64,000 nt of DNA from Leptotrichia sp. oral taxon 847 (GCF_001553645.1 NZ_CP014231.1:1984001-2048000), one strand, 5' to 3'. Numbered from the stretch's first letter, positions 26,548-35,228 are shown. Numbers and translations: made by a program. The notes: a model not told the origin generated them from the sequence alone.

Positions 26548-27063
26548 TTGAAAAAAATGGAAAATTTAATTAATATAGGGACAATTGTAGGGACACATCA
26601 TTTAAGAGGAAGTGTAAAAATTAATTCAATTTTTGAAGAAATTAAGTTAATAAAAGGCGAGAAAGTTTTGCTTGAAAAAGAAGGAATTAAAAAAATTCTT
26701 TGTGTAAAAAATGTAAAACGATTAAATGAAAAAAAAGCAATTTTAGATTTTGAAGAAATAAAAAATATTGACGAAGCTCAAAAATTAAACGGATTTAAGC
26801 TAAAAATAAGAAGAGATTTGCTGCCACAAAAGACGGAAGATGAATTTTACATAAAAGATTTATTGGGAATGGGAGTTTTTTTTGATGATGAAAAAATCGG
26901 TGAAATTATAGATGTGATGGAAACCGCTGCTCACGATATTTTAATAGTCGAAGATATAAAAACCAAAAAAGAAATTATGATTCCGTTGATTGATGAATTT
27001 GTTAAAAAAATAGATTTTGAAAACGGAAGAGTCGAAGTAAATTTGATTGACGGAATGAGATAG
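26548..27063 (+). CDS. rimM: Ribosome maturation factor RimM
   Basis: Assists assembly of the 30S subunit head (16S rRNA processing, S19 binding). The 171-residue protein has the two family domains: NIGTIVGTHHLRGSVKINS in the N-terminal barrel and EFYIKDLLGMGVFFDDEKIGEIIDVMETAAHDILIVE in the PRC barrel, then MIPLIDEFVKKID. The start is TTG 26548 or ATG 26557; the weak Shine-Dalgarno GTGAG fits the TTG better. It precedes trmD by 18 bp, the usual gene pair. Confidence 0.93.
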   Translation: MKKMENLINIGTIVGTHHLRGSVKINSIFEEIKLIKGEKVLLEKEGIKKILCVKNVKRLNEKKAILDFEEIKNIDEAQKLNGFKLKIRRDLLPQKTEDEFYIKDLLGMGVFFDDEKIGEIIDVMETAAHDILIVEDIKTKKEIMIPLIDEFVKKIDFENGRVEVNLIDGMR

Positions 27064-27081
27064 AAAGCGAGAAATAATACA

Positions 27082-27843
27082 ATGAAATTTAATGTTTTAA
27101 CTTTATTTCCCGAGTTATTTGAGCAGTATCTATCACAAACTATTTTAAAACGGGCAGTCGATAAAAACATAATAGATTATGAAATTATTAATATTCGTGA
27201 TTATGCAAGAAACAAACATAGTCAAATGGACGACATCCCTTTCGGTGGCGGTGCTGGAATGGTTTTAAAACCAGAAGCCTACTGGAATTATTTCTATGAA
27301 AATTTTGAATATTTTAAAAATGAAAATCCAAATTCAAAAAAACCGTATGTGATATTTTTATCTCCGCAAGGAAAGCAATTGACTCACAAAAAAGTTACAG
27401 AACTTTCTCAAAAAGATGAAATTGTGCTAATTTCAGGTAGGTATGAGGGCCTTGATCAAAGAGTTATTGATAGATTTGTCGACGAAGAAATCTCAATTGG
27501 AGATTATGTCTTAAGCAGTGGTGATTTACCGTCATTGGTATTGATGGATTCCATCATTCGAATAAAAAATGGCGTAATAAAAAAAGAATCTTTTGAAACG
27601 GATTCATTTTATAACGGACTTTTAGGGTTTCCGCAATATACAAGACCTGTAGAAATTGATGGAATGGAAGTGCCAGAGGTTCTAAGAAGTGGAAATCACG
27701 CAAAAATAGATGAGTTTAGACAGATGAAATCAATTGAGAAAACTATTCAAAATCGGAAGGATTTATTTGAGAAAAAGTTGGAACATATTGAGGAAGATTT
27801 AGAGTTTAAAAAGGTTTATAAAAAATATTTGAAAAGTAAATAA
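27082..27843 (+). CDS. trmD: tRNA (guanine-37-N1)-methyltransferase
   Basis: Methylates G37 next to the anticodon using S-adenosylmethionine, which prevents frameshifting. The 253-residue SPOUT protein has FNVLTLFPELFEQYLSQTI at the start, DDIPFGGGAGMVLKPE, and the trefoil-knot motif ISGRYEGLDQRVIDRFVDEEISIGDYVLSSGD. Its terminator follows immediately and was hit by an IS256-family element. Confidence 0.96.
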   Translation: MKFNVLTLFPELFEQYLSQTILKRAVDKNIIDYEIINIRDYARNKHSQMDDIPFGGGAGMVLKPEAYWNYFYENFEYFKNENPNSKKPYVIFLSPQGKQLTHKKVTELSQKDEIVLISGRYEGLDQRVIDRFVDEEISIGDYVLSSGDLPSLVLMDSIIRIKNGVIKKESFETDSFYNGLLGFPQYTRPVEIDGMEVPEVLRSGNHAKIDEFRQMKSIEKTIQNRKDLFEKKLEHIEEDLEFKKVYKKYLKSK

Positions 27844-27856
27844 ATATTATGAACTT

Positions 27857-27900
27857 AAGAACATAAATTTCAAAAAAAATTTTGAAAATATGTTCTTTTT
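27857..27900 (+). terminator. Terminator of the rimM-trmD operon
   Basis: AAGAACATA and TATGTTCTT form the base of a long A/T-rich hairpin (with AATTTCAAAA against TTTTGAAAAT inside) followed by a T-run. The last T residues are also part of the flanking duplication of the IS256-family element. Confidence 0.8.
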
Positions 27901-29262
27901 AGGGTGTGTAAAAATTTTTGTGTAAACCTCTAGATAATATATGGTAAAATAACTGTATAATATTTGGAGGTTTTTGTTATGACTAAAAAGAAAATTGACA
28001 ACGAAATTTTTAAAACACTGATTGAGGATTACAATATTAAAGATACTAATGATATTAAGGATATGCTTAAGGATTTGCTTTCGGGTACTATCCAAACCAT
28101 GCTTGAAGCTGAAATTGAGCATGAACTGGGGTATGCTAAACATTCTATGAAAGATAAGACTACTTCTAATGCTAGAAATGGACATTCCAAGAAAACTGTT
28201 AGAAGTGAGTATGGCAATCTTGATTTAGATATTCCTAGAGATAGAAATGCTGAGTTTGAGCCTCAAATCATCCCTAAATATCAAAGAGAAATTACTGGCA
28301 TTGAAGGACAGATTCTTTCTCTTTATGCTAAAGGAATGAGCAATAGAGATATCGAGGACCATCTCAATAATCTTTATGGAATTGATGTTTCGCCATCTAT
28401 GATCAGTAAAATTACAGATAAAATTATACCTGAAATTAGGGAATGGCAGTCTAGACAGCTTGAGGATGTATACCCAATAGTTTTTATGGATGCTATCCAT
28501 TACAGCGTAAGAAAAGATGGAGTTGTTGTTAAAAAGGCGGTATATTTAGCTATAGGAATAGATAAGGAAGGGCGAAAGGAGGTCTTAGGATTTTGGATAG
28601 GAGAAAATGAATCAAGCAAGTACTGGCTAAATGTTTTAAATGAATTAAAAAACAGAGGAGTTCAGGATATACTAATTATGTCTGTTGATAATTTAAAAGG
28701 GTTCAGCGAAGCAATATCTTCGGTGTTCCCTAAGACAGAAATTCAAAAATGTGTGGTTCATCAAATTAGAAACAGCATAAGATACATATCTTACAAAGAT
28801 GTAAGGGAATTTACATCAGACTTAAAAGAAATGTACAATGCACCAACACTGGAACAGGCAGAGTTTAAACTGGATGAACTAGAAGAAAAATGGGGTAAAA
28901 AGTATATGGCAGTAATTAATTCCTGGAGAAGTAACTGGAATGAGTTGACAACATACTTTAAATATGATACAAAGATAAGAAAGCTGATATATACGACAAA
29001 CCCGATAGAAAGCTTAAACAGACAATTAAGAAAGTATACGAAGACAAAATCACTTTATCCGACAGATGAAGCATTGATGAAGTCAGTATATTTAAGTTTA
29101 AAGGAAGCAACAAGGAAATGGACTGGAAGAATACCGGGCTGGGGAGAAATATATTCTCAGTTAAGTATTTATTTTGAAGGAAGGATTTAAAAACAGGATG
29201 ATAAAAATACCATCCTGTACCATATATTATATTTTGAGTTTACACAAAATTCTGGACACTCT
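27901..29262 (+). mobile_element. IS256-family insertion sequence (1362 bp)
   Basis: A complete element. The left end (GGGTGTGTAAAAATTTTTG...) and the reverse complement of the right end (AGAGTGTCCAGAATTTTG...) form imperfect terminal inverted repeats of about 26 bp that both run to GTGTAAAC. The flanks TTCTTTTT (27893-27900) and CTCTTTTT (29263-29270) match at 7 of 8 positions, consistent with an 8-bp target duplication with one change. A CAGGATG/CATCCTG hairpin (29194-29217) follows the transposase. It separates the trmD terminator from the bacteriocin exporter genes. Confidence 0.88.
27979..29190 (+). CDS. IS256 (Mutator-type) transposase
   Basis: 403-residue DDE transposase, apparently intact. 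Family marks: LEAEIEHELGYAKHSM, NARNGHSKKTVRSEYGNLDLDIPRDRN, the first catalytic Asp in YPIVFMDAIHYSVRKDG, the second in ILIMSVDNLKGFSEAI, CVVHQIRNSIRYI, and the Glu in YTTNPIESLNRQLRKYTKTK. TGGAGG is placed for ATG 27979; an in-frame TTG at 27964 is upstream but lies over the ribosome binding site. Confidence 0.95.
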   Translation: MTKKKIDNEIFKTLIEDYNIKDTNDIKDMLKDLLSGTIQTMLEAEIEHELGYAKHSMKDKTTSNARNGHSKKTVRSEYGNLDLDIPRDRNAEFEPQIIPKYQREITGIEGQILSLYAKGMSNRDIEDHLNNLYGIDVSPSMISKITDKIIPEIREWQSRQLEDVYPIVFMDAIHYSVRKDGVVVKKAVYLAIGIDKEGRKEVLGFWIGENESSKYWLNVLNELKNRGVQDILIMSVDNLKGFSEAISSVFPKTEIQKCVVHQIRNSIRYISYKDVREFTSDLKEMYNAPTLEQAEFKLDELEEKWGKKYMAVINSWRSNWNELTTYFKYDTKIRKLIYTTNPIESLNRQLRKYTKTKSLYPTDEALMKSVYLSLKEATRKWTGRIPGWGEIYSQLSIYFEGRI

Positions 29263-29272
29263 CTCTTTTTAT

Positions 29273-30397
29273 TTATTTGAGAGTTTTTACTTTGAAACTT
29301 AGAATCTCAAGTATATAATCTATTATCCATTTTCTTGTATAAATTATACTACTTTCTAACGACATTCCTTTTTTTAGATTTAAGGTATTTACATTTTTAG
29401 CGTCTATATTTCCGATTACTAGATAGTATTTATTTCCATCCTCTCTTACAATACTGTCTCTTGAAATTAACTCAATTTTTCCTTTTAAAGATATATTTTT
29501 CTTTTCATCAGGAAAATTAAGATGATAATTTATATTATTTCCTTTTTTTATTTTTGTTATATCCTTTTCTTCAACATAAATATTAATTTTATAATCGTTT
29601 TCAGAAGGAATAATTTTGGCTACATTTATATCAGAAGTCACAATATCTCCGTTATTAATCGGTGTCATAACCTCTAAATATCCTGAGATAGAAGCAACAA
29701 CTTTTGTCCCTTTAATACTGTCGTTCATTGATTTTATTTTCATTTCTAATTCTTTTATCTCATTATTAAGCGTTATTTTTTCACTATTTTTTGATATCTG
29801 ATACTCTATTTCTAATTTTTTCTTTCTCTTTTTTAGAATTGATAATTGATTTTGGCTTTTTTCATAATCAAATCTTGAAAGTCCGCCCACTTTATATAAT
29901 TCTGAATTAGTATATACTGTTCTTTCCTGCTCTCCTATTTCAATATTTAATGAATCTAATTCTGATTGATGTGCTTGTTTTTTTGAAAGATAATTTGAAA
30001 CAGAGGTGTCTTTATTGTATTTTCCACTTGAAATTGCGTTATAAAGATTTTTCTTTTCTGCTAGACTTTTTTCTAAATAATTCTTTTCAATAGAAAGAGA
30101 ATTATTCTCTATTTCATACAACAAGTCCCCTTTATTTACTTTTTTCCCTTGGCTTATATTATTATTTTTAACTTTTCCAGTCATAACATTAACTACAACA
30201 CTGCTATCTACCTTTGTTTCTAATGTTCCTGTTCCTTTTATCTTTAAATCTATTTTTCCAAAATAACTCCAAATTAAGAATGAAACGATAATAGTTAATA
30301 TAAAGTATACTAATATCACATAAAATGAATTGATTTTTTTATTCGATAATTCTTTGACTGTTTCTATTTCATCATACTTGTAAACTTTAATTTTCAT
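29273..30397 (-). CDS. HlyD-type adaptor protein of the bacteriocin exporter
   Basis: 374-residue membrane-fusion/adaptor protein. One transmembrane segment (about 25-48, SFYVILVYFILTIIVSFLIW) is followed by a barrel-sandwich (lipoyl-like) segment KGTGTLETKVDSSVVVNV, coiled coils (about 95-210), and a second half KVVASISGYLEVMTPINNGDIV. It works with the peptidase-containing ABC exporter encoded just upstream, with which it overlaps by 11 bp. The gene ends only 10 bp from the right end of the IS256-family element, in convergent orientation. Confidence 0.88.
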   Translation of the reverse strand: MKIKVYKYDEIETVKELSNKKINSFYVILVYFILTIIVSFLIWSYFGKIDLKIKGTGTLETKVDSSVVVNVMTGKVKNNNISQGKKVNKGDLLYEIENNSLSIEKNYLEKSLAEKKNLYNAISSGKYNKDTSVSNYLSKKQAHQSELDSLNIEIGEQERTVYTNSELYKVGGLSRFDYEKSQNQLSILKKRKKKLEIEYQISKNSEKITLNNEIKELEMKIKSMNDSIKGTKVVASISGYLEVMTPINNGDIVTSDINVAKIIPSENDYKINIYVEEKDITKIKKGNNINYHLNFPDEKKNISLKGKIELISRDSIVREDGNKYYLVIGNIDAKNVNTLNLKKGMSLESSIIYTRKWIIDYILEILSFKVKTLK

Positions 30398-32543
30398 GAA
30401 TATTTTCCTGCTCTTTCCATAGCGTATAATACTTATTCTTTAATTCTATCAACTCCTCATGAGTACCTGCTTCTATTATTTCCCCCTCATCAAGAACATA
30501 AATTCTGTCACATAAACGAATAGTACTTAAACGATGGGCAATTATTATTGTAGTCATATTAAATTCAGGATTGTTTAATGTTTTTTGAATAGCACTCTCT
30601 GTTATTGAATCAAGATTACTCGTAGCTTCATCCATTATTAAGATGTCAGGTTTTTTAAGTAGTGCTCTTAAAATAGACAACCTCTGTTTTTGCCCTGTCG
30701 ATAAATTTGTTCCATTTTCCTCTATCATATAGTCAAATCTTTGTGGCAATTCATTTATAAATTCATAGGCATTCACTTTTTTAGATAATTCTATAACATC
30801 ATCAATTTCTATTTCATCACTTAACATAAGGTTTTCTTTTATTGTTTTATTGAACAAAAACATATCCTGTGAAATATAAGATATTTTATTTCTTAAAAAA
30901 GTATTGTCTATATCTTTTAAATTAAAATTATTAATATTAATATCACCTTTTTCAAAATCGTAAAATTTAAGAATTAATTTAGCCAAAGTTGTTTTTCCGC
31001 TTCCTGATTCACCTACCAATGCGATTTTTTCGCCTTGCTTTATTTCCATATTAATATTTTTTAAAATTAACTCTCTTGTTCCATATCTAAAATTTAAGCC
31101 TTTTATCTCAATATCTCCTTTTAAATTTTGAGGAATCATTTTTTCATCACTTTGTTCTATATCTAAATCTATTATTTCTCCGAGTCTATCTGCTGATACT
31201 GTTGCAGTCTGAATAGTTGGCTGTAAACTTATCAAATTTTTTACTGGATTTGTAAAATATCCCAGCAAAGTATTAAATACCATCATTTCTCCCAATGCTA
31301 ATTTTCCATTTATAACTTGGATTGCACCTACCCACATTATCAAAGTATTCCCTATTAGTTCTACAACACCCGATAAAAAAGTTAGTAAATTATAAATTTT
31401 ACTTCTCTTAAATGAAGATTTTATAACTTTTAAATATTTAAATTCTGTTTCATCTTGTATATTTTTTTCAAGATCATATGCTTTTATAGTTTCTATTCCG
31501 TTTATGTTTTGAATTATAAAAGAAGTTAATTGTGAATTGTTTTCCAAAACATCATTATTTATTTTTTTTAAAATTTCTTTAAATGAAAATACAATCACAA
31601 TATAAAGCAGTAATATAACTATTGAAACAAAAAATAAATACTGATTTTGGATATAAACAATTATTCCACCTGTAACAGCTGTTATAACATCTAGCATTAA
31701 TGTTAGTATCGTTTCAGCTACCGCATCATTTATATTATCAGCATCAGAAAATCTCGATGTTATTTTTCCTGTTTTTCTTGTTGAAAAAAAATTCATTGGC
31801 AATTTTATTACATGATTATAATATCCTAGCAATATTGCTATATCTATTCTCTGTCCTAAAAATATTAGTAAATATCCCCTAAATATGCTAAGCAGCATTT
31901 GAATTATTTCAAGTATTACCATTCCCACAACCATTACAGTTAATGTAGTCATAAGTTCATCTTTTAAAATATAGTCTATTAGAAATTTAGAACTGAATGA
32001 AGTTACTATGCCAAGCACAGTATAAAGTATTGAGGCTAGAAATATATTAAACAAAAGACTTTTTTGATTTTTTAAAACATAAAAAAACCTGGTCAAAGAA
32101 TTATCCTTTTCGTTTCTCTTCTGAAAATCTTTTTTAGGCTCAATTAAAAGCAAGATTCCAGTCCATATTTCAGAAAACTCTTTGTGAGAAAGTTTTTTTA
32201 TTCCACTTTCAGGATCAGAAATAATAATTCTTTTATTGCTTACGTCATGAACAACTACATAATGCAAAAAATTATTTTTAGACTGAATATGTGCTATTAT
32301 TGGAAAAGATACACTGTTATCAATTTTTTTATCCTCAACTTTCACAGCCTTTGAATCAAATCCTAAATAATCCAGTCCTTTTATCATTCCCGCAAGATTA
32401 GTTCCGTTTCTATCTGTTCCTGATATTTGCCGTAACTTGGCAATTGAAAAATTGGAATTATACTGCTTGGCTATTGTTAATATACAGGCAGGTCCACAAT
32501 CCTTCTCATCCTTTTGTAAAACACAGCAATATCTTTTAAACAT
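30387..32543 (-). CDS. Peptidase-containing ABC exporter for double-glycine peptides (C39)
   Basis: 718-residue exporter that cleaves double-glycine leaders and secretes the peptide. The C39 peptidase domain (1-130) has catalytic Cys16 (KDCGPAC), His in FLHYVVVHD, and the following Asp (ISDPESG). Six membrane helices follow (about 160-440). The ATP-binding domain has Walker A GESGSGKTTLAK, signature LSTGQKQRLSILRALL, Walker B ILIMDEATSNLD and the H-loop IIIAHRLSTI. The peptide at 33565-33815 has a matching leader. A remnant of a second copy lies at 37096-37176. Confidence 0.95.
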   Translation of the reverse strand: MFKRYCCVLQKDEKDCGPACILTIAKQYNSNFSIAKLRQISGTDRNGTNLAGMIKGLDYLGFDSKAVKVEDKKIDNSVSFPIIAHIQSKNNFLHYVVVHDVSNKRIIISDPESGIKKLSHKEFSEIWTGILLLIEPKKDFQKRNEKDNSLTRFFYVLKNQKSLLFNIFLASILYTVLGIVTSFSSKFLIDYILKDELMTTLTVMVVGMVILEIIQMLLSIFRGYLLIFLGQRIDIAILLGYYNHVIKLPMNFFSTRKTGKITSRFSDADNINDAVAETILTLMLDVITAVTGGIIVYIQNQYLFFVSIVILLLYIVIVFSFKEILKKINNDVLENNSQLTSFIIQNINGIETIKAYDLEKNIQDETEFKYLKVIKSSFKRSKIYNLLTFLSGVVELIGNTLIMWVGAIQVINGKLALGEMMVFNTLLGYFTNPVKNLISLQPTIQTATVSADRLGEIIDLDIEQSDEKMIPQNLKGDIEIKGLNFRYGTRELILKNINMEIKQGEKIALVGESGSGKTTLAKLILKFYDFEKGDININNFNLKDIDNTFLRNKISYISQDMFLFNKTIKENLMLSDEIEIDDVIELSKKVNAYEFINELPQRFDYMIEENGTNLSTGQKQRLSILRALLKKPDILIMDEATSNLDSITESAIQKTLNNPEFNMTTIIIAHRLSTIRLCDRIYVLDEGEIIEAGTHEELIELKNKYYTLWKEQENIHEN

Positions 32544-32582
32544 CGAAAAAATCTTTTTCCACCTCTCTTTCTTTAAAAATAA

Positions 32583-32607
32583 AGAGTTCCTAGAAACTAG
32601 AAACTCT
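32583..32607 (-). terminator. Hairpin after the first CPBP gene
   Basis: AGAGTT-CTAG and CTAG-AACTCT pair with a 3-base loop; on the minus strand the stem is followed by CTTTATTTTT. It lies between the CPBP gene and the ABC exporter and could act as a partial terminator that lowers exporter expression. The same block is repeated near 34052-34080 and 37212-37240 beside the CPBP remnant and the second CPBP gene. Confidence 0.6.
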
Positions 32608-32616
32608 CTATTTAAT

Positions 32617-33471
32617 TTAAAATAATTTATAATTAAATAACAAGTTAGAAATTACAATAACAAGTATTACTAATAAATATAACGCATTATCCTTTACAAA
32701 TTTAATAATATTTTTTCTATCTTCATTATTTAGTTTAAATATTGAAAATATTTCTTTATATTTTTTTCTTATTAGGCCTATAATAAAAATTATAATAAGA
32801 ACAACTGTAAAGATTCCCATAGCTATCATTATATAATCATTATAATATAAATACTTTCCTAAATTTGCAATTATATTTAAAATTATATGTAATTTTATAG
32901 AATATTTTAGCGAATACCTGTAAGTAATATATGAAAGAATAATTCCTGCTAAAATTGTTCTTCCTATAGCATTTACGTTAATATGATAAAATCCAAATAG
33001 AACTGAATTCGTTATTATAGCTACTTTATATCCATACTTCATTAAGTTATTCATTAATATTCCACGAAATATAATTTCTTCTAATATGGGAGCTATTAAA
33101 GAACTTAATATAATATTAGTAATTATATAATAAGTTGTACTTTCATAATTATATATAATTTTGCTCTCATTATTATAAACAATTCGGGCATTTACCATTA
33201 TAAAGTTTATAAATATCATTATACCCAAGTAAAATATAAAATTATTAAACCTTAAATTCTTTCGTTCAAAAAAATATTGATTTTCTTTCATAGTTTTTTT
33301 GAAATAAAATATTACTGGAAAAAATGACAGCAAATATGTTATAGTGTCTACAATATAATATACTTTTGAACTTTCAAAATATACAATACATTTTTCATTT
33401 ATAATTTTAAATACTATGTAAAAAAAACTTATTAAACATAAAAATAATGGTATATTTTTAATTTTTTTCAT
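32617..33471 (-). CDS. CPBP-family intramembrane metalloprotease (bacteriocin-locus type)
   Basis: 284-residue protein with about eight hydrophobic segments and the CPBP (Abi) motifs: EEIIFRG (about 141-147) and, later, FGFYHIN with the metal-binding His. In class II bacteriocin loci such proteins are linked to self-immunity or peptide maturation, which is inference here. It lies between the peptide gene and the exporter, in the same direction. The C-terminal end (ALYLLVILVIVISNLLFNYKLF) is identical in the second copy at 37250. Confidence 0.85.
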   Translation of the reverse strand: MKKIKNIPLFLCLISFFYIVFKIINEKCIVYFESSKVYYIVDTITYLLSFFPVIFYFKKTMKENQYFFERKNLRFNNFIFYLGIMIFINFIMVNARIVYNNESKIIYNYESTTYYIITNIILSSLIAPILEEIIFRGILMNNLMKYGYKVAIITNSVLFGFYHINVNAIGRTILAGIILSYITYRYSLKYSIKLHIILNIIANLGKYLYYNDYIMIAMGIFTVVLIIIFIIGLIRKKYKEIFSIFKLNNEDRKNIIKFVKDNALYLLVILVIVISNLLFNYKLF

Positions 33472-33564
33472 AAATTTATCCTTTTTAAACCTAAAAATAT
33501 TATTTTTAGTTCTTAATTTTATTTATATTTTCAATAACTAATATATAATATTTAAATTATTTAA

Positions 33565-33815
33565 TTAATGTCTTTTACAACTATTCCAACTTTTACTTAT
33601 TTGTTTTATGGCTTTTGACTTGTGATAGTCTTCTGCCTCTGATCTAACTGCTGCAATTGCAGGATGTTCTCCATTGGTTGGTCCAAATAAATAGTGAGCA
33701 CCTGCATATTGTCCAACTCCTTTAAGTACTCCATCCCAATCCTTTTACATGTCTTTTTCTTTGCTCCACCATCGATTGTCATTAGTTCCACTTCATTTAA
33801 TTCTGTGATTTTCAT
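33565..33815 (-). pseudogene. Double-glycine bacteriocin peptide gene with a one-base frameshift
   Basis: Begins with a classical double-glycine leader, MKITELNEVELMTIDGG, followed by AKKKTCK. In this frame the rest is out of phase, but from about 33745 the neighbouring frame reads D-W-D-G-V-L-K-G-V-G-Q-Y-A-G-A-H-Y-L-F-G-P-T and ends ...SWNSCKRH at a stop at 33565. This has the Gly/Ala-rich, two-Cys look of class II (Blp-like) bacteriocins. The break falls at an A4 run on the minus strand (plus-strand T at 33743-33746), so one lost A explains it. The start ATG 33815 is set by GAGGTGG; the in-frame GTG at 33824 lies inside that site. A sequencing error or slippage switching cannot be excluded. 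Confidence 0.8.
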
Positions 33816-33869
33816 GTTTACCACCTCGTAAAATAAATTTTAATAATTTTTTTAATTATTAATGAATGC

Positions 33870-33901
33870 ATTATACCCCCCCCCCCCCCGTATTTTGTCA
33901 A
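33870..33901 (-). promoter_or_regulatory. Bacteriocin promoter with a G14 tract in the spacer
   Basis: On the minus strand TTGACA (33901-33896) and TATAAT (33875-33870) are separated by AAATAC plus 14 consecutive G residues, a 20-base spacer. Losing three G would give the optimal 17. The tract touches the -10 box directly. Transcription would start near 33863, about 48 bases before the peptide start. A conserved A/T-rich block of about 40 bp upstream of -35 (33902-33943) is repeated at 35120-35160. Confidence 0.85.
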
Positions 33902-34092
33902 GTTAATTTTTGTTTAATTTTAAAATAGTTTAAAATTATAATTAGAAATCAAAAAAAGTTTAATTTCTTGTTTCAAATATGTTTAATATCAACATTTATA
34001 ATAAATTTTTCTTTTTCAAAATTTAAAAACAAATTCACTTTCCTAATAAAAAAAATAAAGAGCTCCTAAAAACTAGAAACTCTCTATTTAAT

Positions 34093-34153
34093 TTAAAATA
34101 ATTTATAATTAAATAACAAGTTAAAAATTACAATAACAAATATTACCACTAAA
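34093..34153 (-). pseudogene. C-terminal remnant of a third CPBP gene
   Basis: Twenty codons (L-V-V-I-F-V-I-V-I-F-N-L-L-F-N-Y-K-L-F-stop) match the end of both CPBP genes, with the same downstream hairpin block at 34052-34080. The upstream part is missing: the IS630-family element begins exactly where the remnant breaks off, and the sequence beyond the element is not CPBP. Confidence 0.8.
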
Positions 34154-35092
34154 TATAGTAAAACTTCTATAAAAATGATCTAGAAATATGGTATAATAAT
34201 ATTATGGCATATGAAAAAGATTATAGGAAAAGAATTTTAAATTTTTATTACGAAAATGGAAAAACAAAAATGTTACTTCAATTCGGCATAAGCTCTGGCA
34301 CATTGTACGGATGGATAAAGCTTAAGAGGGAGACAGGGGATCTTTCATCAAGAAAACGGAAAAGAAAATTTAAGGTGCTTGATCCTGAAAAACTTGACCA
34401 ATATATGAAAAATCCCAAAAATGCAGATAAATACATCCGTGAAATAGCAAAGGATTTTGGCTGTGGAAAGGAGACAGTGAGAGTAGCACTGAAAAAATTA
34501 AGATATACTAGAAAAAAAACAGGCAAAATACAGGGAGCAGGACGAAATAAAAGTAAACGAATATTTAAAAAAATTATCAGAAGCAGGTTCAGACAGGGAA
34601 ATAATCTATACCGATGAAACAGGGTTTGACGAATATTATTACCGGGAATACGGATGGAGCAAAAGGGGAGTCCCTATTGAAGGGAAAAGAAGCGGGTTAA
34701 GGTATTCAAGAATAAATCTGGTTGCTGGAAAAACAGGAAATAGATTGATAGGGAGCATGATATACAAGGAAACCATGGAAAGTGAATTTTTTGAAGAATG
34801 GTTCAGGAAGATATTTTTAAGAGATATTGAAAAATTAGGGAAGAGAGTTCTAATAGTTATGGATAATGCCAGATTTCACAGAAAGAATATATTAGAAAAG
34901 ATAATTAAGGGAACGGGGCATTGTCTATTATTTCTTCCGCCGTATTCTCTGGATTTAAATCCAATAGAAAAAGTATGGGCTAATATCAAGAAGAAATTAA
35001 AAGAGATAACCCATAATTTTGATACACTGGAAGAAGCTGTTACTTCTGTTTTATTTGATAAATTAGTTCAATTTTAAATAGGTTTTGCTATA
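34154..35092 (+). mobile_element. IS630-family insertion sequence (about 939 bp with TA ends)
   Basis: Terminal inverted repeats are visible: the left end TATAGTAAAACTTCTATAAA and the reverse complement of the right end, TATAGCAAAACCTATTTAAA, both starting with the TA expected of IS630/Tc1 target duplication. It carries one transposase gene in two frames. It disrupts the bacteriocin island, sitting between a CPBP remnant and an orphan promoter. Confidence 0.85.
34204..35077 (+). pseudogene. IS630-family transposase, frameshifted at an A8 run
   Basis: The first frame gives an N-terminal helix-turn-helix part (AYEKDYRKRILNFYYENGK; REIAKDFGCGKETVRVALKKLRYTRKK). From an A8 run near 34511-34518 the family sequence continues one base later, reading KKQAKYREQDEIKVNEYLKK, then IIYTDETGFDEYYYREYGW with the first catalytic Asp, VLIVMDNARFHRKN with the second, and LPPYSLDLNPIEKVWANIKKKL with the Glu. 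A run of seven A would give one open frame. IS630 elements often use frameshifting here, so the gene may still be expressed by slippage. Confidence 0.85.
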
Positions 35093-35119
35093 TTATACCT
35101 TTCTCCCATATTTTGTCAA
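35092..35119 (-). promoter_or_regulatory. Orphan bacteriocin-type promoter reading into the IS630-family element
   Basis: TTGACA (35119-35114) and TATAAT (35097-35092) on the minus strand with a 16-base spacer that has GGG-A-GAAAGG instead of a pure G tract. The -35 region and about 40 bp upstream (35120-35160) closely match the block upstream of the G14 promoter at 33870-33901. Its original gene was lost; transcription now enters the IS630-family element in antisense. Confidence 0.7.
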
Positions 35120-35167
35120 ATTAATTTTTTATTTAATTTTCAATCAGTTTAAAATTATAGCAAAATA

Positions 35168-35193
35168 GGAGCTTCTGAACATACAGAAACTCC
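35168..35193 (-). terminator. Terminator of the small hydrophobic peptide gene
   Basis: GGAG-TTTCTG and CAGAA-GCTCC form a stem with a 6-base loop on the minus strand, followed by TATTTTG, 36 bp after the 35229 stop. Confidence 0.65.
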
Positions 35194-35228
35194 CCTTCTA
35201 ACACAATATTAAAAATTACCTATTCAGT

